This document shows positions 48,001 to 58,958 of a stretch of DNA of 64,000 nucleotides, one piece after another. Location of the stretch: positions 18,322,501 through 18,386,500 of the forward strand of contig JBAIAC010000059.1 in the NCBI GenBank assembly GCA_037349315.1, in the 5' to 3' direction. Within the stretch, counting starts at the first letter, position 1. The number at the start of each line of letters is the position of its first letter. The position numbers and the translations under genes are program-made. The notes beneath the pieces were generated by a model. That model did not search any database and had not been told where the DNA came from. It saw only the letters and a list, made by a program, of their open reading frames with translations. Source of the stretch: Chelydra serpentina (lineage: Eukaryota > Chordata > Testudines > Chelydridae).

Positions 48001-51000
48001 GTAGACATCTTTTGAAGATCTATGCCTGTTTACAATCTGGCAGAGCCTTCCTGAAAGCAGAGAATGTAGCAGTGGAAAGTTGCTGCCAAGTCTCTATTAG
48101 GGGACTGCATTGGCCAGAAAGCGGAGCCTGGCCAGGAAATGCAAGGATACCATATACCCCTGAGTCCCCTCCACCCGCAAGGCTCCTTTTCAGTCTTGAT
48201 GGTGGCTTAGAGGCTTCCTCACAGTGGAAGCCCTGAGAAGCACAGACAATATAGTAATGCTCCCTACCCTCTATCAGGATATCTCAAACTATGTCTTCAC
48301 TGAAAATAACAGGGGTGTTTTTACATCAGATAGCTATTGCATGTTGTAAAATCCTTGTGGCGACAAGGACCTGAAGTTTTTACCTCCATGTAAGCTAGTG
48401 AGGGGTCAACTCTATACACTCCCCAGGAGGGCTGTTACAGAGTTGTACATAACAGAATTTACTTTTATCTTGGGGGCTTTTTAAAAATAAGAATAAATTA
48501 CATATAAAAACTATTAAGAGAACATTTAAGGTTGCAAAGTCAAGCACCAGAACATTAGGAAATGCCAGATTTACGGTTGACTATGCAAACTTAATTCAGT
48601 TTTCTGTGCACAAGCATTACGATCCAGTCTTTAATTACATGATCATATACTATTTTTCCCACAGAACACTTGCTTCATTCAATGCACAGGATGGATGCAC
48701 AAGGGAGTAGGATTAAGGTTGTATGGGAAATAGTAATTCTGGCATTTCCTACGTTTCCAGTGCTTGATTTGGCAATTTTAATAATGTTCTTTTAAGGTAG
48801 TTTTTGTGAGTGTAAATTTTCGATCAAAGAGGTTATTCCAGGAAGAGATCTGAACTATAATATGCTTGGGTTGCTAAAAAAACAAAACAAAAAAACTACC
48901 ACAGTTATACAAAATATTGGGCTCCATCTCCACTGGGACACCAAGATTTTAGAACCCAGTTTAGCCACAAAGCATACTTGTTTGACATGATTGAAAGCCC
49001 TCCAAGGGCAGTGCCTTAAACTCTTCCATCCATTCCAACATCCAAAGAGTACCCCCTATTAAAATACCCCCACCTTTATTCTTTACCATAGTAGACATTT
49101 CAGCAATCAGCCACGTAAGTGGTGAACTTTTCAACATGCAGGGTACAGGGTCAGCATGAAACTCACTGGTAAATTGATACTCAATGCTACCAGACTGGAC
49201 CTTAGATTCAGGCCTCAAACAAAAAGGGATTTAAAAACTAGTGGTTTGTTTGGGTGTTTCTGAGCTAAACTCTTCTCATTCAGACAACCTCATTATGAGG
49301 TCTCAAGGGTGGCAGGAGTAGCAGGGGATGACACCATTAGTACAAAGAAGGCTGAAGTTGCATAAATATACAGTACAATGGACAATTCACTGAGCATTAT
49401 TTCTAATTATGCTGATTAACAGACCCTACCCTCACTTCAAACACACATACATGTTTACTCACCAGCTGCACGTACGCAACCTTGTAATCTGGCTTCTTCA
49501 CTTTCTGGTTCTTGTGGTTCCTTTTGTTGTTTGCACCTGTTCAAGTGAAGAGAAACTCACTTTTACTTTCCCAGAGACACAAGCTCCCCTAACAGAAAGC
49601 TTTGATTTGAGTTTTGATTCTTTTGTGAGGAAGAATTCTATCTTAGGAATGTATACTATTACCATAGAATCTGGGCACCTCACAATGATTAAAACATATT
49701 TATCCTTTGGTAGGTACTATTATCCCAATTTTACAGACTGGGAACCGAGGCGCACTTGCTGAAAGTCACACAGGAAGTCTGTGGTGGAGCAGGAAATTGA
49801 ACCCAGATCTCCGCTAGTGTCCTAGCCACTAGGACATCTTTCCTCTTTCAACAGCTTTGGGGAACTAGTACTCCCAAGGAAGAAAATACTCATTTATTAA
49901 GCGACTACAAGATCAGTGTCCCTCCTCCCAGGAGCTCCCCATCTAAACTAGGCACTCTGTAGCACTAGTGCACAAGTGCAATTTACTGTTTCTGCTTTTA
50001 AAGAAATGACAAAATCCAAAAAGTTTAGCAATTTTTAATTTTCTAAAATATGGTGTCTGTGCTTCATTACAGCTCCCCAACTGATGACACTTTCCCACTC
50101 CCTGCTCATCTATCTTCCACCTCCTCCCAACACACACACACACACACACACACTCTCCACCAGCCAGGCTAGGATTTACAGGGAGTTGGGGGTGGAGAGG
50201 TTGCGAAATTGGGTATGAATATTTTTAGAAGTTGTTTGGAAGTAAATGTGCATAAAGTCAGTATAATGTTATTTATAAAATAAAAATTTGAAAATACTAC
50301 ATTTGCTCTCCCTTTAATTTACGCTCTACTTTTCTCGCCACACACACACAAATATATATCTATTTTAAGGAATTTTAGCAACATTTCTTCATGTTTTCTC
50401 TAGGAATTTTTAATTTTCCTCCTGTCTCTTCCTCCTCAGATTTCTCCTATAACATTGTTTTTTTACCCTTTTTAAAAAAATGTCCTCCCCACTGCTAGCC
50501 TTCACACACACATCCAACCAGTTCCTCCTCTCTAGATGTGAGATGCAAACTAAGAAAAACATCCAGCAACCCAACACAATTTGACCTGTCGGTTAGAACA
50601 AGTCACATTTCAGTTACTTACCGCATGACAATCAAGCCAATGACATTTAAAAATCCTGCCCCTTACTCTGCAGCACTCTTCCAATGCATTCCAAATATGA
50701 TTGCAAAAACTCCAGAGAGGGGGTATCAGATGCAAAGGTGGCTTTATGGCACCTTTATGCACCCTAATCCAAGGGTTGTTTGGCACCAGGTCAGATCCAG
50801 ACATTAATTAAAGCAGACTATGATGGATTTTTGGGTGGGGCAGGACATAACCATGACAATTATATTGTCTGGTTGTTAGGTAAACTCAACTACTTTCGGC
50901 CTTAACTATTTCTTAATACTTTAAGAAATATGGGGGAGGGAGGTTGTTTGTTTTAACTAATTTTATATAAGAATGAAGGTTGAGGTTGGCAGGTGTCTAA

Positions 51001-54000
51001 CTTCAGAGGGGATAAATTTGATGCTCAGCAAAATGAGGAACCAACAGTACCAACCAGAAGCATGAATGTTGTATGCAGGTGCTGTGCAAGCTTTATCCAT
51101 CATATAACTGTAATCGCATCTCACTTTTCACCTGCAGGTTCCTGCTATTCCAGTACTGGGCTACCCTTAGAAGTCTAACAGAATTCTGCCAACAGAACCT
51201 ACAACCAACAGAATCCCTCCTGCTATTTCAGTCTTGGGTCCCTACCAAACAGAGGCTGCTCATCTTTCCAAACTGTGTGAAGGTTATGTGATGTGAAATA
51301 CAATGGGAGAAGGTAAGGACTGAGCAAACAGAGATACTGATTTTACCTCATCCCAGGGAAAAGGGGTCCTCTGGCTCAGGGACAAAAGAAAAGGTCCTGA
51401 ATTGAACAAATATGAAGACCAAATTCCACTTTCCCCAGAACAGGACAGTCTCTTCTGGGACCGGTTGAAGTTCACAGATAAAGGAGTTTAGGAAAGCCCA
51501 GGACTGGATCACCATAGAGACACAGCTGATCTTCAACCTTGGAGAGGAAGATCTCTCCACCACAGTGATGGAATCTATGCGATGGCAGGGGGGAGAGAAA
51601 TTTCACCACACCACCCTCTCAAAATACTTTACTGGAGAATCAACACTTGGGGATTAAAAACCACAGTTATAGGCTGAAGAGGAGCTTTGTTGAAAACAAA
51701 AACTTTTTAAACATCCCCAAAAGAAGCTTAGCCTCTGCACTCACCATACTGTATTCTGGTCCTCACAACAGACACTGGCACGTTGTATATTTTTTCAAGG
51801 TAATTCTTAACATCCACTCTCGTCATCCTGTGCAAAGAGGAAATATTTTGGAGAGGAGGGAAGAAAAGCGTAAATGTTTAAACTAAATTCAAAACAGAAA
51901 AAAATATGCATAGGCTTATCAATGCTTTAGAGCAAATATATCAACAAGTCCATTTGGCCAAGATAATTTGACTGCCACAAATACACAAACAACATAGTTC
52001 ACAATGGTGCTGTAAGCAACCATAGGCCGCAGCAATAATAAATATTTAATCCAATGTAGTCTTAATAGTCAAAAACTCAAACGCCAGTTATATTCAAAGA
52101 GGGTGGATGGGCTCACTCTCTCTATCCCAGTGGACAATTCTTTCGTTTCTTTGTAGAAGTCTCTACTCTCTATAGGATCCTCTACAAACTTGTAGACTTT
52201 GCTGTGTCCAGTTAGACTGGTGAACAAAAAGGTGACTGAAAACAAATGGATGCGCAACTGTGACACGCAGTACCCTATGTAACCAGTTATAATGACTTAA
52301 AATCTATCTTTCTATAATTAATAAACTTGTTTGATTGTCTTATCTAAACCAGTGTGTTTTGGTTGAAGTGGTTGGGGAATCTCCACTCAGGTTAACAAAA
52401 GCTCAGGCATAATCATTTTCTTTGATAAAATCACAAATTATGAATGAGCTTGCTCTGTGCACTAGTGTGCTGGACAGCGCAAGATGCACATTCCTGGGGT
52501 GCAAGGCTAGGAAATTTGGAGGTGTCACCCTGTATATAGTTCATGAGTGGCTAAAAGAGCATTCATGTAACTTTGCTGGTTGTGCCTTTACATGTTAATG
52601 GCTGCGCGAGCAGAGCCTGGAGAGGCTGCTTTTCACTAGCAAAGCAGTGTAAGAAGCACTCTGGGCTGGAGAGTGAAGGGGACACAGTGGTTCTGGTTGC
52701 ACCCTGCGGGATATCGCAGCAACACTCTGTCTCTAGGAAGGGCCTCATTACAACCAATGCATTCTCCCAAGCCCCTTCCCTTGGACAAATGGAGAGTCTT
52801 AACACATGGAAGAGGCGCTAGGGAAAGCTCATGCTCAAGAAGCTATGGCCTTCACAGCCTAGTGAAGTCCCTGATATGAAAGTTACCTCAACTGTGATAC
52901 AGTGCCCAAAGCCTACTATATATAACACTCAGCTTCTCTATTCCTCAGGCAGTACTTTACAATTATTGCTCTCAAAGCCTGTCACTATGATTGCACTGGA
53001 ATCCTATAAAAATGGACAATTTTGTTGCTCCAAAATGTTGTTTATTTTTAAGTGGGACTCACTGTCAAAAACCATTATATACCTAACAGGTGCTCTTCTA
53101 TAGCACCTTTCCTCAAATAAACATCAAGTGTTTTAAAAATGTTAAGCCTCACAACAGCCCTGTATGGAAGGCAAGGATTAAATCCAAGTTATGGTTGTCA
53201 GAATTGAGGCAAAAAGAGCTTTAGTGACTTGTCCAAGGTCACAATAAATCAGTGGAAAAGGTGGGACTAGAATCCTGAACAACAGCCTCCCAACTCTTGT
53301 TCTGATCACTAATCAACATTCCCTTCCTACAGAGTGTCGGTATAGCAAATTATCAATGGGCAGTTTTGTGAAGACAGGGTCGTGTAACAAATATTTTAAC
53401 ATTACTGTCCTCCTTGCTGGTCAATAGCTATTGGCCCAAAATGCTATTGGCTGGCTAGCAATCCACTGAACAAGATCCTGTGATCTTGTCTCAACTAATG
53501 GGATTATGTCTTGAAATCAAAGGAACAGATTCTTTAGGATCTTCTCTATTGGTATAGAGAGTCATCCAAGACAGGTTCTGCAGAAGCCTACCAGAGGTCC
53601 AAAAGTAGTGGTGCATACAGTGAATCTTTTGAAGTGTGTATTTTTCCCTAGAGTGAGGGGAAGCAGTTATGGAAAGACATCAAAGTTGGACTCTTAATTT
53701 GAAAATATAATAAAAATTGGGGTATAAAACCTTAGCTTGGCTTGGAAGACAGAACTATCACTTGCCAAGTGGATTCACATGCAGGACCAAGCAACCAGTA
53801 TATGTTAAAAGATCCAGGATCTGCAGCCAGGCCACCTTAGGCTGTGATCCTGTCAGATCACATATGCTAAGCAAGGTCAAAGTGAGCTAAATCTTTGCAG
53901 GAGAGAACTCCGAGATTACCTACGTGGTAGAGGAAACAGTGTTGATAACTAAGTAGGTGTCACTTCTTGCCTCCAAATCAGTACAGAATGATTACCAAGC

Positions 54001-56472
54001 ATGTTGTAAAGAGACACTGTGTTGTCAGAAGTGGCATATTTTGGGTGCGATGTAAAACTCAGCTCCTGAACACTTGTGATAAGATCTTGTGTCCTTTAAA
54101 TAAGTTCAGGAGTGTTTGCTTAAGGGTTCTACCTAAAATTCCCCTTGAGTTTCAGTTAGATAGAATATTCTACACATTCTGTCTGAAACGGCAATGTAGT
54201 GCTGCTATGTTTCACCCCAGAGATGGCTGCATTTTGGTGAAGCAAGTCCAATAAACAGTATGCATTTCGGTTGGCAAATGGCTTTTGGATGCTTCACAAT
54301 GAAAGATGTTATCAAAATAGTAGATATTATTTCAAGTTCAAGGATCATAATTGCACCTGTGCAACATTCACTGCACATGGCCTCCAGGCAATGGGCTTAT
54401 CCCTCAAACAGCAGGAGTGAAGTTTCACAACATGGGAGATTTAATAAATTCTGATTACAACCTAAGCACTTGGCTACACTTGCAGATATAGAGCGCTTTG
54501 GGTTAAACCAGCCTTTAGAGACCGCACTAGGGAAAGCGCCGCAGTCTGTCCACACTGACTACTGCAAGTGCACTGGTGTGGCCACATTTGCGGCACTTGC
54601 AGCTGCTTTGGGAGCGCTACATTATGGGCAGCTATCCCAGCGTTCAAGTGGCTGCAACATGCTTTTCAAACGTGGGGGATGGGGTGGAGTGTGTTGTGTG
54701 TATGTGGGGGGAGAGAGAGTGGGTTTTGGGGTGCTGAGAGTGTGTCAGCATGCTGTCTTGTAAGTTCAGACCCCGCTCCCCATCTCTTTCACTCACTCAA
54801 AGTAAACATTTCCTGTTTGCTTTGTCTCAGAGCAGATAAGCAGCCAGCTGTCTGAACCGGAGCTTTGAAATGGCACTTCCGCATTCCTGCAGCCGATTTC
54901 ACAACAATGAGAAGAGAGGACACTTGACTTAAGGGGATTATGGGACGTTTCCGGAGGTCAATCAGAGCACAGTAACGCAACTCCTCATTCACACTGACAC
55001 TGCAGAGTCTCACCCAATACACATCAGATGGTAATCCTCTCGCCGAGGTGGAGTACCAGGAGCGCTCTAGCCAGGGAGTCAGCGCGCTCTATGTGCCTTG
55101 CCAGTGGGGACGGGGAGTAAGGTAGAGGGCTCTGGGCGGCTTTACTGCGCTATAATATGCAAGTGTAGCCAAGGCCTAAATCTACTGTAACTAACAACAA
55201 CAAAATCTGACCTTAAGCCTAGTTAACCTGCGTTTCCAGAGATATTGTTCTTCTCATTATTTAGATTGCTATCCCTAAAGGTTTTCAAGCTGAGAAGCAG
55301 ATGACCCTTTCATCTACCGTTTCTCTGCTTGCACTTACTGCATGGAGATGCGGAACTGTACAGTGTCTTCTGGCTGTGGCACGCCAGGCCTCACTAGCGT
55401 CATGAAGAAGTTAGTTCGGAAAATCCTCAGCTGGGGGTTTCCCAGCTGGTACAGGGGGTAGCTACAGTGGGGGGGGAAACATCAAAGTTACTCATAAAAC
55501 ACTAGTGCGATTATAAAATCTTGGTTTTAATTGTTTTACTCCCCGAGTGAAATCACATACTGTACACACAGCAAACAACATAAACCTCAGCCACCGAACT
55601 ATGTTATTTTAAACTGGCTTATTCCTTTGCCAGATACACGGTTTTGCACTTTAGTTTTAAAAAAACAGGCAGCCTGTATAAAGAATAAATCATGTGCTTG
55701 GCGGCTCCCCTTAACCAGTGCCATATGACATTTCTAAGGAACAAGCAAGGCCAGATACCCCTGCTTTAAATGAAGCGACAAAGAGTCCTGTGGCACCTTA
55801 CAGACTAACAGACGTATTGGAGCACACCTTATTAGTCTATAAGGTGCCACAGGACTCTTTGTCGCTTCTACAGATCCAGACTAACACTGATACTTTAAAT
55901 GAGTGCCAAGATTCAACTCTGCACTACCCTCCAAAGCGGTAGGCCGCATCGTTTGAGAGACGGGAAAGGGACCAAACCTGGGCGCCAGAAGCTTGCAAGC
56001 CGTTTAGGGATGACAGCAAAGGGGGGATGTGACTGACAGCAGGAAAAGGCGGTGGGCGGGATCCAGAAAGGGAGGCGGTGTTAGTGGGGCAGCACCAGCA
56101 CGTGGGAAGAAGGGGGGAAACAAGGGGGCGGAAGGAGACCCTAGGGCAGGGGGGGGGGGTCCAGGCCTGTACCAAACCCACCCCCCCTCCAGCAGCGGTA
56201 GCCAGACACGGGGATGTCCCGCCCTGCGGGGCCTCGGCCTCGGGGGGGGGGGGGGGGGCTGCGGCCACCTCCCCGCCCAGATTTCGCACAGCAGGCGGGG
56301 GCGGCGTTATCGGCACGGTTACCCCCAGAGCGGAGGCGGCCTCCCCGGCCCCTCCGCCCTGCTGCGCGGACACGGCCTAGCCGGGCCGGGCTCGCGGCGG
56401 GACCCTTCGCGCGTGGGTGAACTGGGGGGGAGGGGCGGAGCCGGCTACTCACAGAACCTTCCCGCTGGCCAT
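41874..56472 (-). CDS. MRPL23: MRPL23, mitochondrial large-subunit ribosomal protein uL23m (complete, 5 exons)
   Basis: Joining 56472-56453, 55462-55340, 51827-51745, 49536-49463 and 42038-41874 on the minus strand gives 465 nt, or 154 residues plus TGA; human MRPL23 has 153. Exon junctions keep frame and every intron is GT-AG. The translation carries family hallmarks: [19 protein letters not shown] near the N terminus, [47 protein letters not shown] and a C-terminal [13 protein letters not shown]. uL23m is a 39S mitoribosome protein that binds 23S-like rRNA near the polypeptide exit tunnel. The N terminus (MASGKVLYPLY) is one residue longer before YPLY than human. TNNT3 lies upstream on the same strand. 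The protein is nuclear-encoded and imported into mitochondria. No frameshift or premature stop is seen, so the gene looks functional. Confidence 0.97.
43156..43970. mobile_element. Cluster of short MITE remnants
   Basis: Three GGTCTACACT-like starts occur at about 43165 ('acccatctacactac'), 43577 ('ggctatctatactac') and 43850 ('tctggtctacactgc'), each followed by 150 bp or so of simple palindromic sequence. Individual borders are unclear. A further remnant is at about 46294-46402. Confidence 0.4.
44890..45095 (+). repeat. MIR-type SINE, worn
   Basis: 'gctgtgtgacctccaagcca', then 'cttaaccacactgggctcca' and 'aagtgctttgagatcactga'. In MRPL23 intron 4. Confidence 0.6.
46779..47030. mobile_element. 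Penelope-like element fragment
   Basis: Begins 'acaggattacttgtggcacc' and continues 'cagcataagttttcgtgagt', ending 'gtagaccaacacgactactc'. It shares its start and end wording with the copies at 11044 and 55774 but keeps about 250 bp and lacks the inverted duplication. It lies in MRPL23 intron 4. Confidence 0.75.
47690..47830 (-). repeat. Old dispersed repeat tail
   Basis: 'tttgtatcaccgtagagtct' and 'tttgtacagcgcctagcaca' are from the same tail family, mixed with 'atccctgccccaaagcatta'. In MRPL23 intron 4. Confidence 0.5.
49463..49536 (-). CDS. MRPL23: MRPL23 coding exon 4
   Basis: The acceptor is CTTGAACAG before 49536 and the donor GTGAGT after 49463. The 74 nt complete a Gly codon and encode the basic stretch [19 protein letters not shown] followed by AYVQL, matching the lysine-rich rRNA-binding loop and [12 protein letters not shown] of the family. 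Confidence 0.97.
49660..49845 (-). repeat. MIR-type SINE
   Basis: 'cccaattttacagactggga', 'gaaagtcacacaggaagtct' and 'cctagccactaggacatctt' give an antisense core plus tRNA-like head. In MRPL23 intron 3. Confidence 0.85.
50130..50153. repeat. (CA)n microsatellite in MRPL23 intron 3
   Basis: About twelve CA dinucleotides without interruption. Confidence 0.95.
51745..51827 (-). CDS. MRPL23: MRPL23 coding exon 3
   Basis: The acceptor is TTTGCACAG before 51827 and the donor GTGAGT after 51745. The 83 nt encode [20 protein letters not shown] and then VRTRIQY, with split codons at both ends. It matches the MTRVDLRNYLEGIYNVPV block of human MRPL23. Confidence 0.97.
53095..53325 (-). repeat. MIR-type SINE
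   Basis: 'ttagtgacttgtccaaggtc' with upstream 'gttaagcctcacaacagccc'. In MRPL23 intron 2. Confidence 0.75.
53838..54140 (+). repeat. 5S-rRNA-headed SINE (SINE3/AmnSINE-like)
   Basis: 'gatcctgtcagatcacatat' and 'gctaagcaaggtc' follow the 5S rRNA box region (GATCTCGTCAGATCTCGGAAGC... type). Then come 'gtgttgataactaagtaggt' and 'ttttgggtgcgatgtaaaac', a body shared with the piece at 26655. In MRPL23 intron 2. Confidence 0.65.
54466..55176. mobile_element. Harbinger-like MITE, 711 bp
   Basis: Termini GCACTTGGCTACACTTGCAG and, complemented from the right, GGCCTTGGCTACACTTGCAT. The 3-bp TSD TAA is at 54463-54465 and 55177-55179, which fits the PIF/Harbinger class. Subterminal regions repeat AGCGC and CGCTAC motifs. 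It has no transposase and lies in MRPL23 intron 2. Confidence 0.85.
55340..55462 (-). CDS. MRPL23: MRPL23 coding exon 2
   Basis: The acceptor is ...CACTGTAG before 55462 and the donor GTAAGT after 55340. The 123 nt encode 40 full residues from [10 protein letters not shown] to FRISM, plus two bases of a Gln codon. This is the most conserved N-terminal block of the family and the exon that identified the gene. Confidence 0.97.
55463..56452 (-). other. MRPL23: MRPL23 intron 1
   Basis: A 990-bp GT-AG intron. Its first half lies in the CpG island and includes a 17-base G run (56242-56258). It holds a Penelope-like inverted-repeat element at 55774-55892. Long open frames on both strands here reflect GC content only. 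Confidence 0.9.
55774..55892. mobile_element. Penelope-like element remnant with inverted repeat
   Basis: Arms of 35 bp at 55774-55808 and 55832-55866 (one mismatch, 23-nt loop) are followed by 'cagatccagactaacactga'. A perfect 10-bp direct repeat CTTTAAATGA at 55764-55773 and 55893-55902 marks the insertion. It lies in MRPL23 intron 1. Confidence 0.8.
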
Positions 56473-56880
56473 GGCCCCGTCGCGCGCACCCGCGCGCAGC
56501 GTCCCCCTGCCCCCGGCGGCCGCGCCCAGCGTCCGGCCGGGCCGCTGCGGCGAGCGGGGTCCGGAGCAGGAGAGTCTCCCCGGCCGGCTCGCTGCAGGCG
56601 GAGGCGGCGCTCTCGCCCCCTGACGCTCGGGAGGCCTCAGTGCACGCGAGCATTCCGCGCCCGGGGCGCCCCTCGCTCGGTGGCGGGGCTGGGCTGGGGA
56701 AGGGGGCGCCTGGCCCAAGGCAGCCCCCCCTCCCTCCCAGGGACTTAGGCGAGGTGGGATCCACAAGGGTGCCGGGCCCCCAGCCCCAGCAGGGATTTTC
56801 AATCCCTGTTCCTGGGTGGCAGCCCCCAGCTTTCAAAAATCAGCAGTCAGCAGCCCTACCCCCGAACCAAAGCTCGCCAG
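55960..56880. promoter_or_regulatory. MRPL23: CpG island and promoter of MRPL23
   Basis: A GC- and CpG-dense block covers the MRPL23 start codon, including GGCGGG-type GC boxes near 56050, 56430 and 56680 and runs of CGCG. No TATA box is evident, as expected for a housekeeping mitoribosome gene. Transcription start is inferred to lie a few tens of bases beyond 56472. Whether it also fires to the right cannot be told from sequence; no gene is recognised on that side on the plus strand. Confidence 0.85.
56453..56472 (-). CDS. MRPL23: MRPL23 coding exon 1
   Basis: Twenty coding nucleotides encode MASGKV plus two bases of a Leu codon. The ATG at 56472-56470 sits in a good Kozak context (G at -3 and G at +4), inside the CpG island. 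The donor is GTGAGT from 56452. It was located by working back from the conserved YPLYQLG start of exon 2; two leftover bases (CT) complete CTC across the junction. This is the only in-frame ATG with a donor that fits the phase. Confidence 0.9.
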
Positions 56881-57646
56881 ATTGCCCTAAAAATTGCCTT
56901 GGCCCCCTGGTTTCTGAGCCTGTGGTTTACACTGAGCCTGGGGGACGGGGTGGGGGGTCTACCCAGCTTTGCTGCCACAGTGAGACACCTATTTTTATTT
57001 TAACTGGAAGTTGAGATTCTCCTGATTCCAGGAGCTGGGGCTTGAAGAAAAACACAGACTGTTACAAAAGTCACAATAAAATGGTGAGGGTTGGCATTGC
57101 TGGTGGACGTTGTGGAACCAAGGGTAAAAAAAAAACAAGAAGCATTTGAGATCCCAGGGTGTCTCCAGGGGAGGGAGTCAATTACTATAAGTCAGAGTCA
57201 AAACATTTGCTCTGGCCCCGCTTCAAGTCCAGCCTTACTGGCATTTGAATGCAGCCGTCATAGCCTAGGGCAATGTAGCGAAATGGGCTTGTTTGTTTCT
57301 CGCGCAGGGAATCATCACTCACATCTTGTCCCATTAAATGTAAACCAGCTGCAACCTGCTGTCTCTGCCTCTGTTTTCCAAGGCAGCAGCGTTCCAGACC
57401 TCCAGTGTCCTCCTGTGTGTGTTTGGTTGGTGGGCGAGGCAAATGCAGTAGCTGTGATATATATTCAGATTGTATTGTATTTGATCTAGTGTTTCAATCT
57501 AGATTGCAAAATGAATTCCAATGGCCTTGCATAGGAGCAGTATTATGTGGACTAAAAACTGAATCAAAACCTTAAACAAAGGGCAGTGATTAAAGTACTG
57601 AGTAGATGGAAGATCTATCTAATCATGGTTCCTTAGTTCAGGCTTA
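56881..57646. other. Spacer upstream of MRPL23
   Basis: Right of the CpG island. Open frames on both strands lack family likeness. No repeat is recognised. Confidence 0.4.
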
Positions 57647-57906
57647 GGCCCAGTCTACGCTTAAAAATTAGACTGACCTAGCTACGTCGCTCAGGTTGCC
57701 CTGAATGCCATAGTTAGGTCGACCTATCTCCTGGTGTAGATGCTGCTAGGTCAACAGAAGCTACTGCCTCTTGGAGAGGTGGATTAACAACATCAATAGG
57801 GGGAAAAAAACATTGATGTACGAAGTATCTACACTACGGTACTACATCTGCACATCTGCAGTGCCGTAGCTGTGCTGCTGCAGCAGTTGTAGTGTAGACA
57901 TACCCG
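57647..57906. mobile_element. Harbinger-like MITE
   Basis: Left GGCCCAGTCTACGCTT and, complemented from the right, CGGGTATGTCTACACTACAA; inside are GACCTAGCTACGTCG and GTTAGGTCGACC motifs. It lies between the MRPL23 promoter and the CR1 nest. Confidence 0.75.
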
Positions 57907-58213
57907 TAGTTAATTATCCACCACTTCTTACTCAAAACAGCACATTCATGAAATTCACAATTATACTAATTTTGGAGAAATTGCAAACCCCAGTGAGGAC
58001 AGAGAAATAATACCAGGAGACCTGGATAGTTTAGAAATATGGGCAGAAAATAACCCAGTGAGATTCACCTTGGAAAAATTCATGTGACTATGTGCGTGGG
58101 GAAAATAGTCCAATGGAAGAGATTGGCTTGTGAAGAAAGATTTAGAGACTGTGCCAAGTTTTCATGTGTAGTTTGACTAAGAAAGAACTAAAAGAGGACT
58201 GGTCGAAATCCAC

Positions 58214-58730
58214 AGATACTTGAACATAGAACTGGAAGGGACCTTCTATGGGTCATTAAGTCCAGCCCTTTGCTATTGCAGGCAACCTCATCATATAATC
58301 CTGATTGTAATTGTATCAAGCACCATCTTAACACTTGTTAGGTTGTTTGCCCCCTCCCCTCCTACACACACCATTGGAAGGGTGCTCCAGATCATCACTC
58401 CTCTGACTCCTCAAAATCTTCTAATTTCCAGCCTAAATTTATTCATTGCCAGTTTATACCCATTCGTTGTTGTGACAACCCTGTCCTTTAGCTTAAAGAG
58501 CTCTTCACCCTTTCTGCTGTTTATTTCCCCGATGTATTTATAGAGAGCAATCATATCCCCTCTCAGCTTTTGTTTTTACTAGGCTAAACAAATCTCTCTC
58601 TTATAGTCTCCTCTTATAAAATAGGCTCTCCATTCCTCTAATCATCCTAGTAGCCCTTCTCTACACCTGTGCCAGTTTGAATTCATCATTCTTGAACATG
58701 GATAGCCAGAACTGTACACCAGAATGGAAG
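58214..58730 (-). mobile_element. CR1-type LINE 3' fragment inserted in an older CR1
   Basis: The 3' UTR end is at about 58220 ('catagaactggaagggacct' on the plus strand) and worn coding sequence runs leftward in minus orientation to about 58725. It lies opposite to the surrounding CR1 pieces. Confidence 0.8.
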
Positions 58731-58958
58731 GGTGCAAACACCACGCTAGAAGAATTACAGTGTGGAACAAAGGAGAATGGTGAGAAGTATTGGGAGACAA
58801 TTAAGAAAGCAAAACAGTAGGCTAAGTATCCAGCAGAAAATTCCACATAGTGAGATCGATTAGGTTATGAAATTGTTTCCCAATGGAAGTGGTGGAAACC
58901 CATCGTTTGGAACATTTAAAACTAAACTGGATAAAATACTAGATAATGTACTGTAGGG

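Larger units (their letters stand above)
42039..49462 (-). other. MRPL23: MRPL23 intron 4
   Basis: The largest intron, 7.4 kb. It holds short GGTCTACAC-type MITE remnants (43.2-44.0 and 46.3 kb), a MIR-type SINE (about 44.9-45.1 kb), a Penelope-like fragment (46779-47030), an 18-base A run (47501-47518) and an antisense MIR tail near 47.7-47.8 kb. Stretches at 42.1-43.1, 44.3-44.8, 45.5-46.1 and 47.9-49.4 kb are repeat-poor to the eye; 45.5-45.8 kb is discussed as a possible enhancer. Confidence 0.85.
49537..51744 (-). other. MRPL23: MRPL23 intron 3
   Basis: A 2.2-kb GT-AG intron holding a MIR-type SINE (about 49660-49845) and a (CA)n tract at 50130-50153. Nothing else could be identified. 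Confidence 0.9.
51828..55339 (-). other. MRPL23: MRPL23 intron 2
   Basis: A 3.5-kb GT-AG intron. It contains a 711-bp Harbinger-like MITE (54466-55176), a 5S-headed SINE (about 53838-54140) and a MIR-type SINE (about 53095-53325). The remaining 51.9-53.0 kb and 53.3-53.8 kb show nothing recognisable. Confidence 0.9.

Noticed and set aside
56029..56836. Long open frames on both strands (239, 231 and 149 codons) over the CpG island
   Set aside because: Composition is Gly/Pro/Arg/Ala from GC-rich DNA, they overlap one another and MRPL23 exon 1, and show no family likeness.
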